Positions 17,723 to 26,720 are shown, counted from the stretch's first letter. The stretch: 64,000 bases of DNA from Gp7-AA10 sp035636095 (GCA_035636095.1 DASPZU010000024.1:1-64000), one strand, 5' to 3'. Notes: generated by a model not told the origin, from the sequence alone. Numbers and translations: made by a program.

Positions 17723-19102
17723 ATGATCGTCATCAAGTTCGGCGGAACTTCGGTCGGCGACGCCCAGCGTGTGGCGAACGCAATCGACATCGTCGCGGAT
17801 CGCAGGGCGCAGTCTCCGATCGTGGTTGTTTCCGCGCTGGCCGGTGTCACCAACGATCTCGTCGCGGCGACCGAGGCGGCGCGGCAGTGCGACATCGATC
17901 GAGTGAATCAGATCATCGCAGCCGTGCGTCAGCGGCACGAAGACGTGGCCATGCGTCTGGTGCAGCAGAAGTTCGATTTTTTCGAATCATTCATCAAGCA
18001 GCTCGACAAACACATCGATCAGATCCACACCATCCTTCGGGGCATCGCGCTCCTGGGCGAAATCACCGCCCGCGCCAAAGACAAAGTCCTGGGCATCGGC
18101 GAGAAGTTGTCGTCGGTGCTGTTGGCGTACTCGATGATGATGCGCGCGTTGCCCGGCGAGCACGTCGACTCCGAAGAGGTCGTGATCACGGATGGTCGCT
18201 TTGGCGAAGCGACGCCGCAGATGGAAGAGACGCGAGCGGCAGCGCAACGCGTTCTGCGGCCCCTGATCGAGCGACGATTGATTCCGGTCATGGGCGGTTT
18301 CATCGGGCGCACACGTGATGGCGCGACCACGACCTTAGGCCGCGGCGGATCGGATTACAGCGCGGCCATCATCGGCGCCGCGGCCGGCGCCGACGAGATT
18401 CAGATCTGGACCGACGTCGACGGCATGATGACCGCCGATCCGCGTCTCATTCCGGGGGCGCGAGTCATCGATCGCATTTCGTACGTCGAGGCGGCGGAGC
18501 TGGCCTGGTTCGGAGCGAAAGTTCTGCATCCCAAGACGATCGCGCCCGCGGTGGCACAGCGCATTCCGGTGCGCGTGCTCAACACCCACAACGTCTCCAG
18601 CGCCGGCACGCTGATCACAGAAGAAGGCGACACGCGCGACGCAGCCGGACCGCGGGCGGTGGCGGTCAAGCGAGGGATCACGGTGGTGCACATGACGTCG
18701 AACAAGATGTTGGGCGCGCACGGGTTCCTGGCGCGGCTGTTCGCGATCTTCGAAGAGCTGGAAGTCTCGGTCGATCTGATCACGACCTCCGAGGTCTCGG
18801 TGTCGGTGACCATCGACGAGAAGCACAACCTGCGGCAGCTCATCGAGCGGCTGCGGCCGGTCGCGGATGTGGAAGTGCGCGAGAATCAATGCATCGTCGC
18901 GATCGTGGGACGCAACCTGATGCGCGATTCGATGGTCGGCGCGAAGATTTTTGAAGCCATGCGCGGCATCCCCACTTCCATGTTTTCACTCGGCACCTCC
19001 GGGCTCAATCTGAGCATCGTGGTCGACGACGGGGACGCCGATCGCTCCGTCCGCGCCATTCACGCGGCGCTGTTCGAAGCGCCGGTGGAGGTGACGTCGT
19101 GA
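17723..19102 (+). CDS. lysC: Aspartate kinase
   Basis: A 459-residue monofunctional aspartokinase catalysing the first step of the aspartate family. KFGGTSVG opens the protein, the substrate loop GFIGRTRDGATTTLGRGGSDYSA lies near residue 195, and MTSNKMLGAHGFLARLF near residue 325 begins the C-terminal ACT pair that normally gives lysine or threonine feedback. No homoserine dehydrogenase domain is fused. A GGAGG sequence precedes the ATG. A dispersed repeat begins directly after its stop. Confidence 0.95.
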   Translation: MIVIKFGGTSVGDAQRVANAIDIVADRRAQSPIVVVSALAGVTNDLVAATEAARQCDIDRVNQIIAAVRQRHEDVAMRLVQQKFDFFESFIKQLDKHIDQIHTILRGIALLGEITARAKDKVLGIGEKLSSVLLAYSMMMRALPGEHVDSEEVVITDGRFGEATPQMEETRAAAQRVLRPLIERRLIPVMGGFIGRTRDGATTTLGRGGSDYSAAIIGAAAGADEIQIWTDVDGMMTADPRLIPGARVIDRISYVEAAELAWFGAKVLHPKTIAPAVAQRIPVRVLNTHNVSSAGTLITEEGDTRDAAGPRAVAVKRGITVVHMTSNKMLGAHGFLARLFAIFEELEVSVDLITTSEVSVSVTIDEKHNLRQLIERLRPVADVEVRENQCIVAIVGRNLMRDSMVGAKIFEAMRGIPTSMFSLGTSGLNLSIVVDDGDADRSVRAIHAALFEAPVEVTS

Positions 19103-19107
19103 GCGAC

Positions 19108-19141
19108 GTCATCCTGAGCCGCGCAGACGGCGAAGGATCTC
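19108..19141. repeat. GTCATCCTGAGC...GGATCT dispersed repeat
   Basis: The lysC-dapB spacer contains GTCATCCTGAGCCGCGCAGA followed by CGGCGAAGGATCT. A near-identical copy with GTCATCCCGAGC lies at 49371-49404 between tsf and pyrH. Repeats of this sequence are spread between genes in many bacterial phyla; function unknown. Confidence 0.7.
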
Positions 19142-19172
19142 TGTTCGCGAATGACGGAAACGAGGCCATGTC

Positions 19173-19859
19173 GTGAAGCTGGCCCTTCACGGCTACGGCA
19201 AGATGGGAAAGGCTGTGGAGAAGATCGCCACAGAAGCAGGGCACGAAGTGGTCGCGATTTTCACATCGTCGAAGAAGCCGACGCTGAATGGCGCCGAGGT
19301 CATGATCGATTTCTCGCAAGCCTCGGGAGTCGATGAAGCGGTGGCGCTGGCCTGCGACGATCACGTCGATCTGGTGATCGGGACCACCGGCTGGAACGAT
19401 CGCCTCGACTCCGTTCGCAAGCGCATCGAGCAGGCCGGCATCGGTTGCGCCTACGCCTCCAATTTTTCGCCCGGCGCGAACGTGGTGTTCGCGCTGGCGC
19501 GTCAGGCAGGCGAAATGTTTTCCCGCTTCCCGCAATATGCCCCCGGGATGGAGGAACGCCATCACGCGCAGAAGAAAGATGCGGTCAGCGGGACCGCGCT
19601 GCGCATCGCGAGTGAAGTGAAGCAGGGAAGCGCCGGTAAATTCGATCCGCCCATCGCCTCGTCCCGCGTGGGCAGCGAATTCGGCCTCCATACGCTTTTT
19701 ATCGACTCGCCCGACGACCTGATCGAGATCTCCCACCGGGCGCGCGGGCGGGAGGGTTTCGCGAGGGGCGCGCTTCTGGCGGCTGAGAGAATTCGCGGCC
19801 ACAAGGGGCTGGTTCGCTTCGAGGAACTGATGAAGTTCGAAGTTCGAAATTCGAATTAA
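19173..19859 (+). CDS. dapB: 4-hydroxy-tetrahydrodipicolinate reductase
   Basis: A 228-residue NAD(P)H-dependent reductase of the DAP pathway, starting at GTG. LHGYGKMGKAV is the Rossmann loop, GTTGWND follows, and MEERHHAQKKDAVSGTA carries the catalytic His pair and Lys. It is about 40 residues shorter than E. coli DapB, as in the short Thermotoga-like type. The last six residues, EVRNSN, and the stop are encoded by a GAAGTTC/GAATGAA heptad repeat, so the native C-terminus has been replaced or extended. Confidence 0.93.
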   Translation: MKLALHGYGKMGKAVEKIATEAGHEVVAIFTSSKKPTLNGAEVMIDFSQASGVDEAVALACDDHVDLVIGTTGWNDRLDSVRKRIEQAGIGCAYASNFSPGANVVFALARQAGEMFSRFPQYAPGMEERHHAQKKDAVSGTALRIASEVKQGSAGKFDPPIASSRVGSEFGLHTLFIDSPDDLIEISHRARGREGFARGALLAAERIRGHKGLVRFEELMKFEVRNSN

Positions 19860-19880
19860 GAATGAAGAATGAAGAATAGA
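19832..19880. repeat. Heptad repeat, word GAAGTTC/GAATGAA
   Basis: Seven consecutive heptads from 19832 to 19880, beginning GAAGTTC twice, then GAAATTC, GAATTAA, GAATGAA twice and GAATAGA. The first half is self-complementary (GAATTC). It overlaps the last codons and stop of dapB and ends 13 bases before dapA, whose GAGG ribosome-binding site follows it. It is AT-rich against a GC-rich background. Confidence 0.85.
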
Positions 19881-19893
19881 TGAGGCACACAAA

Positions 19894-20820
19894 ATGAGCT
19901 CAGAATCGAAATTTCGCGGCGTCGGCGTGGCGCTGGTCACGCCATTCAAGAATGACGGATCGATCGACGAGGGATCGTTGGAGCGCCTGGTCGATTTTCA
20001 GATCGAGGAGGGAACCAACTTTCTGGTCCCATGCGGCACCACCGGCGAGAATCCGGCGCTGAGCCAGGATGAACATCGTCGCGTCGTGGAGATTGTGGTG
20101 CGACGCGCCAAAGGACGCGTGCCCGTTCTGGCCGGTGCGGGGAGCAATTCGACGCAAAAAGCCATCGAGCTCGCCGAGATCGCCATCGACCTCGGCGCCG
20201 ACGGCGCGCTCACCATCACGCCCTACTACAACAAGCCGACGCCCGACGGGCTCCGCCGTCATTTCGGCCTGCAGGCCCAGGCGATCGAGAAGAAGCGCAG
20301 CGGATTTCCGATGATCATGTACAACGTGCCCGGGCGCACCGGCGTGAACATGGCCGCCGCAACGACGCTGCAAATCGCGCGCGAGGTGCCCAACGTCATC
20401 GGGGTGAAAGAAGCGTCCGGAAATCTCGAGCAGATCCTCTCGATTTTGCGCGAGCGGCCGGACGGATTCCTCGTCCTCAGCGGCGATGACGCCTGGACAT
20501 TACCGCTGGTCGCATGCGGGGGCGACGGGATCATCTCGGTGGCTGCCAACGAGATTCCGCGGCTGATGAGCCACATGACCGCCGCCGCGCTGAAGGGCGA
20601 TCTCGAAAATGCGCGCGCCATTCACAATCGCATCCTGCCGCTGATGACCGGCAATTTCATCGAGTCGAATCCGATCCCCGTCAAAGCCGCCATGAAGATG
20701 CTCGGCATCATTCCAAACGACACCGTCCGCTCCCCGCTGGCACCGATCGCCGACGCGAATCGCAAGAAGCTCGAAGCGATCCTGCGCGAGTGCGGATTGA
20801 AATTGAAGGCGGCTGCGTAA
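19894..20820 (+). CDS. dapA: 4-hydroxy-tetrahydrodipicolinate synthase
   Basis: A 308-residue (beta/alpha)8 aldolase condensing pyruvate with aspartate semialdehyde. The signature GTTGENPAL is near residue 48, the Tyr of YNVPGRTGVNM near 145, and the Schiff-base Lys in GVKEASGNLEQ near 170. A GAGG ribosome-binding site precedes the ATG. Its stop codon is immediately followed by the dapD ATG with no intervening base. Confidence 0.96.
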   Translation: MSSESKFRGVGVALVTPFKNDGSIDEGSLERLVDFQIEEGTNFLVPCGTTGENPALSQDEHRRVVEIVVRRAKGRVPVLAGAGSNSTQKAIELAEIAIDLGADGALTITPYYNKPTPDGLRRHFGLQAQAIEKKRSGFPMIMYNVPGRTGVNMAAATTLQIAREVPNVIGVKEASGNLEQILSILRERPDGFLVLSGDDAWTLPLVACGGDGIISVAANEIPRLMSHMTAAALKGDLENARAIHNRILPLMTGNFIESNPIPVKAAMKMLGIIPNDTVRSPLAPIADANRKKLEAILRECGLKLKAAA

Positions 20821-21660
20821 ATGACGACCGGACAGTTCTCGTCGGTGGAAGGGCGCGTGCGCGCGCTGAGCGGTTCAACCGATCGCGCCGAAGCGGTGAA
20901 AACGATCGGCCTGTTCCTGGCCGAGCTGGAGAAGGGATCGATTCGCGCTGCGACGCGCGATGCCGATGGCATCTGGCACGTTGCGGCGTGGGTGAAGGAA
21001 GGCATCCTGGCCGCCTTCAAGTTCGGCGTGAACTCCGAGTTCGCGTCGGGCGCTCTTTCGTACATCGACAAAGACACCATTCCGGCGCGCCGGTTCAAAG
21101 TGGCGGACGGTCTTCGCATCGTGCCGGGCGGCTCGTCGATCCGGCGCGGCGCGTATGTCGGGAAAGGCGTGGTCATGATGCCGCCGGCGTTCGTCAACAT
21201 CGGCGCATACGTCGATGAAGACACCATGATCGATTCGCACGCGCTGGTGGGATCGTGCGCGCAGGTTGGCAAGCGCGTCCACCTCAGCGCCGGCGCACAG
21301 ATCGGCGGCGTGCTCGAGCCGGTCGGCAACCTGCCGGTGGTGATCGAGGACGATGTCGTGGTCGGCGGAAACTGCGGGATCTACGAGGGCACGATCGTTC
21401 GCGGCCGCGCCGTCATCGGGGCGGGGGTCGTTCTGACCGGATCCACGCCGGTGTACGACGTCATTCGCGGACAGATCTACAAACGCACGCCCGAGCTTCC
21501 GCTCGAGATTCCATTCGGTGCAGTGGTCATCCCCGGATCGCGCACGATGAAAGGCGATTTTGCCGAGAAGCACGGACTCCAGGTCGCAACGCCGATGATC
21601 GTGAAATATCGAGACGAAAAGACTGACTCGGGGACAGCGCTTGAAGAAGCTCTTCGATAG
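20821..21660 (+). CDS. dapD: Tetrahydrodipicolinate N-succinyltransferase
   Basis: A 279-residue trimeric left-handed beta-helix acyltransferase using succinyl-CoA. Hexapeptide repeats run from about residue 95 ([39 protein letters not shown]...) to the [10 protein letters not shown] loop. Length and the N-terminal helical domain fit DapD rather than the shorter acetyltransferase DapH, so the pathway runs through succinylated intermediates. Its TAG stop forms the outermost pairs of a heptad hairpin that reaches the next start codon. Confidence 0.94.
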   Translation: MTTGQFSSVEGRVRALSGSTDRAEAVKTIGLFLAELEKGSIRAATRDADGIWHVAAWVKEGILAAFKFGVNSEFASGALSYIDKDTIPARRFKVADGLRIVPGGSSIRRGAYVGKGVVMMPPAFVNIGAYVDEDTMIDSHALVGSCAQVGKRVHLSAGAQIGGVLEPVGNLPVVIEDDVVVGGNCGIYEGTIVRGRAVIGAGVVLTGSTPVYDVIRGQIYKRTPELPLEIPFGAVVIPGSRTMKGDFAEKHGLQVATPMIVKYRDEKTDSGTALEEALR

Positions 21661-21720
21661 TGGCCGGTGACCGGTGACCGGTGGCCATTCCGGCAACCGG
21701 CCACCGGCAACCGGCCACTA
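21658..21720. repeat. Heptad-repeat hairpin joining stop and start codons, word TGACCGG
   Basis: TGGCCGG and TGACCGG heptads (21661-21688) are followed by TCCGGCA/ACCGGCC/ACCGGCA heptads (21689-21716). The outer 10 bp, TAGTGGCCGG at 21658-21667 with CCGGCCACTA at 21711-21720, pair perfectly and include the dapD stop codon and the A of the next ATG. The spacer has no room for a Shine-Dalgarno sequence. Confidence 0.9.
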
Positions 21721-22835
21721 TGAAACCCGCCAAACGTCTCGACGGAATCGAGATCTCGCTCATCCGTCAAATCAACGCGCTGGCGACGTCGGAGTCGCTC
21801 AACCTCGGGATCGGCGAGCCCAACGTCGAACCGGATCCGACACTGCGTGCGCTGGCGGCGCGTGCAGCGTCGAGCGGCTCGTGGCACTACTCGCCGAATG
21901 CCGGCGCGCTGTCACTCCGAAAAAAACTTGCACAGCGGATCGATTACGATCCGAAGACCGAAATCTGCATCACCGCCGGCACCCAAGAGGGGCTGTACGC
22001 AGTTTTTCAGGCCTATGTCGGCGACGGCGACGAGGTGCTCGTTCCCAATCCGGGATTCACCTCTTACCCGACGCTGGCGAAACTCGCCGGCGGAGTGCCG
22101 GTGCCGTACGCGATGGAGCCACCCGATTGGAATCTGAATCCGAAGGCGGTGCTGTCGAAAATCACCTCGCGCACCAAGCTGATCGTCGTCAACTCGCCAT
22201 CGAATCCGCTCGGCTCGATCGCCGGCCGGCAAAGCCTCGAGACAATCGCCGGCGCGGGTCCGCTGGTGGTCAGCGACGAGATCTATCGCGAGATCTGGTA
22301 CGACGCGCCGCCGCCGTCGATGCTGGGCATGCGCAGAAACGTCATCGTCGTCGATGGCATGTCGAAGAGCCATTCCATGACCGGCCTACGACTCGGATGG
22401 ATCATGGCGCGGGAAGAAGTCATGCGACCCATCGTCGTTGCGCATCAGTACATCGCCACCTGCGCGTCTGTTTTTTCGCAGCAATTAACAGAGCTCATTT
22501 TCGAGGCACAGGAATGGAACGCATCGTGGCTCGAACGCGTTCGCGCGCAGTTCCGCGAGCAGCGCGAGGCCGCTCTCTATTCGATCGCCCACGAATTGGA
22601 AGCGGACATCCACCCGCCCGCCGGAGCTTTCTACGCCTTCGTTCCGGTCCCGGCGTGCGACACCGTCAAATTCGCGAAGACACTGGCCACCGACGCCGCG
22701 GTCCTTGTCATTCCAGGGGTTGCCTTTGGCAGCGGGGGCGGGGGCTTTGTCCGCATCTCATTCGCGGCACCGGTCGAGGCCATCGGTGCGGGCGTGGAAC
22801 GCATCGGACGGTGGCTGCGCGCATCGGGCCGATGA
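21720..22835 (+). CDS. PLP-dependent aminotransferase, class I/II (probable succinyl-DAP aminotransferase)
   Basis: A 371-residue fold-type I aminotransferase. GTQEGLYAVFQAYVGDGDEVLVPNPGFTSYP, NSPSNPLGS (substrate carboxylate loop), VVSDEIYREIWYD and the PLP Lys in GMSKSHSMTGLRLG are all present. Position right after dapD points to N-succinyl-L,L-DAP aminotransferase (DapC role), but family members interchange aspartate and aromatic activities. The ATG at 21720 is fixed by the hairpin; no ribosome-binding site precedes it, so translation may be coupled to dapD. Confidence 0.88.
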   Translation: MKPAKRLDGIEISLIRQINALATSESLNLGIGEPNVEPDPTLRALAARAASSGSWHYSPNAGALSLRKKLAQRIDYDPKTEICITAGTQEGLYAVFQAYVGDGDEVLVPNPGFTSYPTLAKLAGGVPVPYAMEPPDWNLNPKAVLSKITSRTKLIVVNSPSNPLGSIAGRQSLETIAGAGPLVVSDEIYREIWYDAPPPSMLGMRRNVIVVDGMSKSHSMTGLRLGWIMAREEVMRPIVVAHQYIATCASVFSQQLTELIFEAQEWNASWLERVRAQFREQREAALYSIAHELEADIHPPAGAFYAFVPVPACDTVKFAKTLATDAAVLVIPGVAFGSGGGGFVRISFAAPVEAIGAGVERIGRWLRASGR

Positions 22836-22885
22836 TCCCGTACACTAGTGAAGGCCCCACGTTTGCAACAAGTTGGGACGCAATA

Positions 22886-23788
22886 ATGGCCGCGAAGCCG
22901 CACGTCGTCGAGGAAAAGCTGCCCGTTTCGCCTGCGAAGGATTCCATCGCTGCAGCCGAGGTCTCGCTCTATCGCAACGTTTTGAAAATCAAGGAAGAGC
23001 ACGACCTCGAATCGCTCGGCATCGCGTTTTACGACGCCCAGACGACGATCCAGTGGGCCTACAACGGCGATCATTACTTTCACGCCGCGTCGACCATGAA
23101 GCTGGCGGTGCTTCTGGCAGTTTTTCGTCAGGTCGATCACGGCGCTCTCGCGCTCGACGCTCCGGTGCACGTCCGCAATCGCTTCACCAGCATCGTCAAC
23201 CAGGAACCTTTCATGCTCGACCTCGGCGGCGATGCCGATCCCGACGTCTACGGTCACCTGGGCCGCACCCTCACCATTCGCGAGCTGGCGTACTGGATGA
23301 TCACGAAGTCGAGCAACCTGGCCACCAATCTTCTGGTCGATGTCGTCGGAATTCAGACCATTCAGCAGGCGCTCGACGAGCTCGAAATCGACGGCGTCAG
23401 GATTTTGCGCGGCGTCGAGGATCAGGCGGCCTTCGACGCCGGCTTGAATAATGAGGTCACCGCCAACGGTCTCTTGAAGCTTCTGCGACTGATCGCCGAG
23501 GAGAGGGCCTACTCGAAGAATGCCAGCGCTGAGATGCTGAAGATTCTTCTGGAACAGCAATATCGGAGCGGAATCCCGGCGGGCTTGCCGAAAGAGGCCC
23601 GCGTCGCGCACAAGACCGGCAATATTTCGACTGTGCATCACGACGCCGGCATCGTGTTTGTCGAGGACCGCAAACCTTACGTTCTGGTCATCCTGACGCA
23701 GTTCCGCGCGGAGACGGGGAGGGGAACGGCGGTGGCGGACGTTTCGCGCGACATTTTCAACGCGATCGCCGAAATGACGTATGAGTGA
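22886..23788 (+). CDS. Serine hydrolase, beta-lactamase class A-like
   Basis: About 300 residues with the penicillin-interacting triad: Ser-x-x-Lys in AASTMKLAVLL near residue 72, SxN in TKSSNLATN near 150 and KTG in AHKTGNIS near 247. The omega-loop Glu of true class A beta-lactamases is not obvious in the region FDAGLNNEVTANGL, so a carboxypeptidase or esterase-like role is as likely as beta-lactamase. No signal peptide is seen from either possible start (22886 here; 22832 would overlap the aminotransferase stop by ATGA). Its 3' end overlaps an M15-like peptidase gene, suggesting a peptidoglycan pair. Confidence 0.8.
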   Translation: MAAKPHVVEEKLPVSPAKDSIAAAEVSLYRNVLKIKEEHDLESLGIAFYDAQTTIQWAYNGDHYFHAASTMKLAVLLAVFRQVDHGALALDAPVHVRNRFTSIVNQEPFMLDLGGDADPDVYGHLGRTLTIRELAYWMITKSSNLATNLLVDVVGIQTIQQALDELEIDGVRILRGVEDQAAFDAGLNNEVTANGLLKLLRLIAEERAYSKNASAEMLKILLEQQYRSGIPAGLPKEARVAHKTGNISTVHHDAGIVFVEDRKPYVLVILTQFRAETGRGTAVADVSRDIFNAIAEMTYE

Positions 23789-24491
23789 GTCGCAGCAAAT
23801 CAAAGTCGTCGATGCCTTCGACCTCGACGACGAGCTGCGCAGCCTCCTGAAGCCCGGCGAGATGTTGCGCGACCACCAGGGCCGCCGGCATCGGCTTCCG
23901 CGTTACTTCTACGAAGTTCCCGCGCACGATGCGGCGGTGGAGATCCGCCTGACCCCGCACTTCGGCATCAATGAATTCATTCTGGTCGATCTTCGAGAAG
24001 CGCAGCGGTTGCAGGGGTTCCCTCGCTACGTTCCGTGCGCGGTGCGGATGCTGGCATTCTTTCTCGAACAGTTCCGTGCCGCAGCGGGCGGTTCGGTGCA
24101 CATTGCGGTGAACGGCGGTTATCGTTCGCCCGCGCACAAGATGGCTATCGATGGATCGCCGCACATGTGGGGAACTGCGGCGGATATCTACCGAATCGGG
24201 AGCTCGATTCTCAAAACCAAGGAGCTGATCGATCGCTTCAACGATGTGGCCGAGGAATTGAGCGATGACGTGGTCGTGATGCCGTACGGTCACGACACCG
24301 GCAAGAGCGTCGATGATCACGTTCACATCGATCTCGGATTCGTCACCGTCATTCCGCGAGAGATCAGCGAGGATCGCATGGAAGTTCCGCAGGAGAGCCG
24401 CCCGCGCTTTGCGTTCGAAGAGCGAAGAAAACGCGAGCGGCGCGTTCCGCAGCCGGTCGCGGCCGGCTCAGAGAACGACAAAACGCAATAA
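23781..24491 (+). CDS. Peptidase M15-like (D-Ala-D-Ala carboxypeptidase / YcbK-like) protein
   Basis: 236 residues. The zinc-peptidase pattern is seen in NGGYRSPAHKMAIDG, SPHMWGTAADIYRIG (His and Asp ligands) and DDHVHIDLGFV (catalytic and third ligand His). The fold cleaves D-amino-acid-containing peptide bonds in cell wall. The C-terminal 40 residues are basic and acidic, RxKRERR-rich and probably disordered. No signal peptide is evident, so export route or cytoplasmic muropeptide recycling is open. Overlaps the upstream serine hydrolase by eight bases. Confidence 0.78.
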   Translation: MSESQQIKVVDAFDLDDELRSLLKPGEMLRDHQGRRHRLPRYFYEVPAHDAAVEIRLTPHFGINEFILVDLREAQRLQGFPRYVPCAVRMLAFFLEQFRAAAGGSVHIAVNGGYRSPAHKMAIDGSPHMWGTAADIYRIGSSILKTKELIDRFNDVAEELSDDVVVMPYGHDTGKSVDDHVHIDLGFVTVIPREISEDRMEVPQESRPRFAFEERRKRERRVPQPVAAGSENDKTQ

Positions 24492-24497
24492 CCGCTG

Positions 24498-24962
24498 CTA
24501 AGGCCGGGGCGTTGCAGGGGTCATCGGCCGTGGATCGACGTTGCGGAGCAGAATACTGGACACCAATGTCGCGAGCTCTGACCGGCGGTTTCCTGCCGCT
24601 GTTCGCGCCTCCGCCGACCCGTAGTGCTTCAGAGTGATCGGATCGGTTCGAGTGGCGAGTCCGTCGAGCGCCGCGTAATTCTGGTACTCGAGGAAGTAGC
24701 CGACGTTCCAGTCATCACGATTCTCGGCGGTCGCTTTGGTAAAAAACCCGTAATTCGTGATGATTCCCTGTTTCTTGTATTCCTCAAAGACCGGTTTGGT
24801 GTGTTGGCGTAGATCGGCCCAGAAGTCATTTGTCTTACCGGGATTGATGCGAAGCAGAACCACCCGCTCGACCGTGCCGAGCGTGAAATTTTCCTGAGCC
24901 ATCAGCGGCAACGCGCCGAGGATCAGGAGACATGCCAGAACGAATAGAGACCACCGTCGCAT
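24498..24962 (-). CDS. Secreted protein of unknown function
   Basis: 154 residues from MRRWSLFVLA, supported by an AGGAGGAG ribosome-binding site eight bases upstream. A signal peptide ends at LPLMAQ. The mature part, VERVVLLRINPGKTNDFWADLRQHTKPVFEEYKKQG, resembles the ferredoxin-like folds of small dimeric alpha/beta-barrel proteins (EthD/NIPSNAP-type), an inference from pattern only. It ends with a Pro-rich tail. Convergent with the M15-like gene, 6 bases apart. Confidence 0.75.
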   Translation of the reverse strand: MRRWSLFVLACLLILGALPLMAQENFTLGTVERVVLLRINPGKTNDFWADLRQHTKPVFEEYKKQGIITNYGFFTKATAENRDDWNVGYFLEYQNYAALDGLATRTDPITLKHYGSAEARTAAGNRRSELATLVSSILLRNVDPRPMTPATPRP

Positions 24963-25153
24963 AGCGGCTCCTCCTTTTGCGTGTAGCAACTTTGCTCCGT
25001 TGAAGGCTGCGTTGTACCCAAACCTCTGTAGCGAGTCAAACCCCTGGCCACTCGACTCTGAGGCTGCGCAACCGCAAGGTCACGGGCCTGCCGTTTGCTT
25101 AGAGGGCACGCAGCAGTTCTGTTCGCTACCAGCGCCCTCCCGGACAGGCCCAC

Positions 25154-26713
25154 ATGCCGACGAATTGGAAGGATGAGATCGGAAATGAGCGGGTCCCACA
25201 GCGGACCTGGCTCAGGATGCCGGCCATCGGCATGGAATCCGAGTTCAATGTCTGGCTCGACGAAGTTGAGATCGATCCGAAGAAGTATTGGCAGCATCCG
25301 GGCGCGTTCATCGACCAGGATCTTCTCCCTCGGGAGAAATCTTCCCTGCAACTTCCTACCGGCGGCGCGGTTTACTTTGATCGCGGCGTCATCGAAGTCG
25401 TTACCCCGGTCATCGAGCTCGCTCCACACAGCACCGCCCGGATGGTCCGCAATCTGTGGGAGCAGATCGCATGGGTGCGCGATCAGTTGACCAGGTGGGA
25501 GAAGCGAAGCGGACACACTGTCCGGCTGAAAGCCTACAGCAGTCACTACAACGTTTCTTTCGAGATTCCAAAGTCGGAGCAGGGACCGAATCGCAACATC
25601 CGGAAGCTCGCATTGCTGCTCGCGTACATCCTGCCCGTTCCGGTGACGGTGGTAGGGACGAACCGCCGCTCCACCGGTGTCGGTGTGAGACCGCGAAGCA
25701 ATCGTATCGAGGTCACCGTCGATTTCACGCCCGATCCGGGACTGATGGTCGCGACGGCGACGCTGATCGTCGGCATCGTGCGGGCAGTGATGTCCTGGCC
25801 GACGTACGATCTCTCGCTCTTGCAAAAACTGCCCATTCCCGTCGTCGCCGGCGTCGTGCCCGGGAAACACACGACTCGGAAGGGATGGCTCACGAAAGAT
25901 TTTCATTATCCGCAGAGCCCATACACATCTGACATCAATGCCTCGGTCTGGACGACGCAGTACGGAAAGAAGATCTCGCTGCGGCGGATGGCGCAACAGG
26001 TGGCGTGGTATTTCCGGCGATCGATTCGTCAGTTCTCCGATCCATTCAGCTTTCGAATGCTGTTTGCAATTCTCGACGGTCGCGCGCCCTCGATGCTCGA
26101 GCTCGTCGATCGGCCGACCGCCTACGATGACGTCGGACATCTCTGCCGGTGGGGAATGGTCATTCACGAGCTGAAAAGCTACGACGCTGAAATGCAGCTG
26201 CTGAAGCCGCGGCGGCAGGTGTGGGATCGGCAGTCGATCGACGAATACGTCCTGGCACGTCAGCGGGCACGCACGTTCCTGTCGAAAGAGCTCGATGCTG
26301 TGGGAACGAAGAAAGATGATGCAGTGCCGGTTCCGGTCATCCCAAAGGCTCGCCGCGCGAGACGCCGGAAGGACACTCCCGGCCGGTTAGTGCCGCCGCG
26401 CGCCGCTGACTACCTCGACCGCCGCGGAACGGCTTTGCTGCCTGTGACGGTGAGGAGTGAGCGCCGGCGGCGCGGCGAACGGCGCAAAAATAATTACGCC
26501 GTGCCGTTTCCGGATCGGCGCCTGACGCGCTCGGCCTACGAGCAGGTCTTTCTCAAACTCGTCTCCGGTGGCCGGTTGCGCGTCGGCAATGAGGTCTACC
26601 GGCCGATCGGAATGAAGGGCTGGTATCACGCGATCTTCCGCCGCGATTCCGATGGCGCAGAGCGGTTGCTGTCGATCGATCAGCTCCTCGAGAAGATGAA
26701 CGATTGGATTTGA
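25154..26713 (+). CDS. Unrecognised 519-residue protein, possible amidoligase/GCS-like fold
   Basis: No family is certain. The N-terminal half contains AIGMESEFNVWLDEVEID near residue 24, SSHYNVSFEIP near 128 and NRIEVTVDFTPDPG near 183. The order G-x-E-x-E, H-x-N/H-x, R-x-E-V matches the metal- and ATP-binding strands of glutamate-cysteine ligase-like carboxylate-amine ligases and amidoligases, so a peptide-bond-forming role is a hypothesis. The C-terminal 150 residues are rich in Arg and Lys (RRARRRKD, RRRRGERRKNN) with an ending that looks like a small separate domain. It is monocistronic, followed by a heptad hairpin. Confidence 0.6.
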   Translation: MPTNWKDEIGNERVPQRTWLRMPAIGMESEFNVWLDEVEIDPKKYWQHPGAFIDQDLLPREKSSLQLPTGGAVYFDRGVIEVVTPVIELAPHSTARMVRNLWEQIAWVRDQLTRWEKRSGHTVRLKAYSSHYNVSFEIPKSEQGPNRNIRKLALLLAYILPVPVTVVGTNRRSTGVGVRPRSNRIEVTVDFTPDPGLMVATATLIVGIVRAVMSWPTYDLSLLQKLPIPVVAGVVPGKHTTRKGWLTKDFHYPQSPYTSDINASVWTTQYGKKISLRRMAQQVAWYFRRSIRQFSDPFSFRMLFAILDGRAPSMLELVDRPTAYDDVGHLCRWGMVIHELKSYDAEMQLLKPRRQVWDRQSIDEYVLARQRARTFLSKELDAVGTKKDDAVPVPVIPKARRARRRKDTPGRLVPPRAADYLDRRGTALLPVTVRSERRRRGERRKNNYAVPFPDRRLTRSAYEQVFLKLVSGGRLRVGNEVYRPIGMKGWYHAIFRRDSDGAERLLSIDQLLEKMNDWI

Positions 26714-26720
26714 GAACCTT

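Noticed and set aside
21674..22831. Rightward extension giving a 704-residue protein ahead of the serine hydrolase
   Set aside because: The first 380 codons are an out-of-frame reading of the aminotransferase gene and are Arg-rich without motifs.
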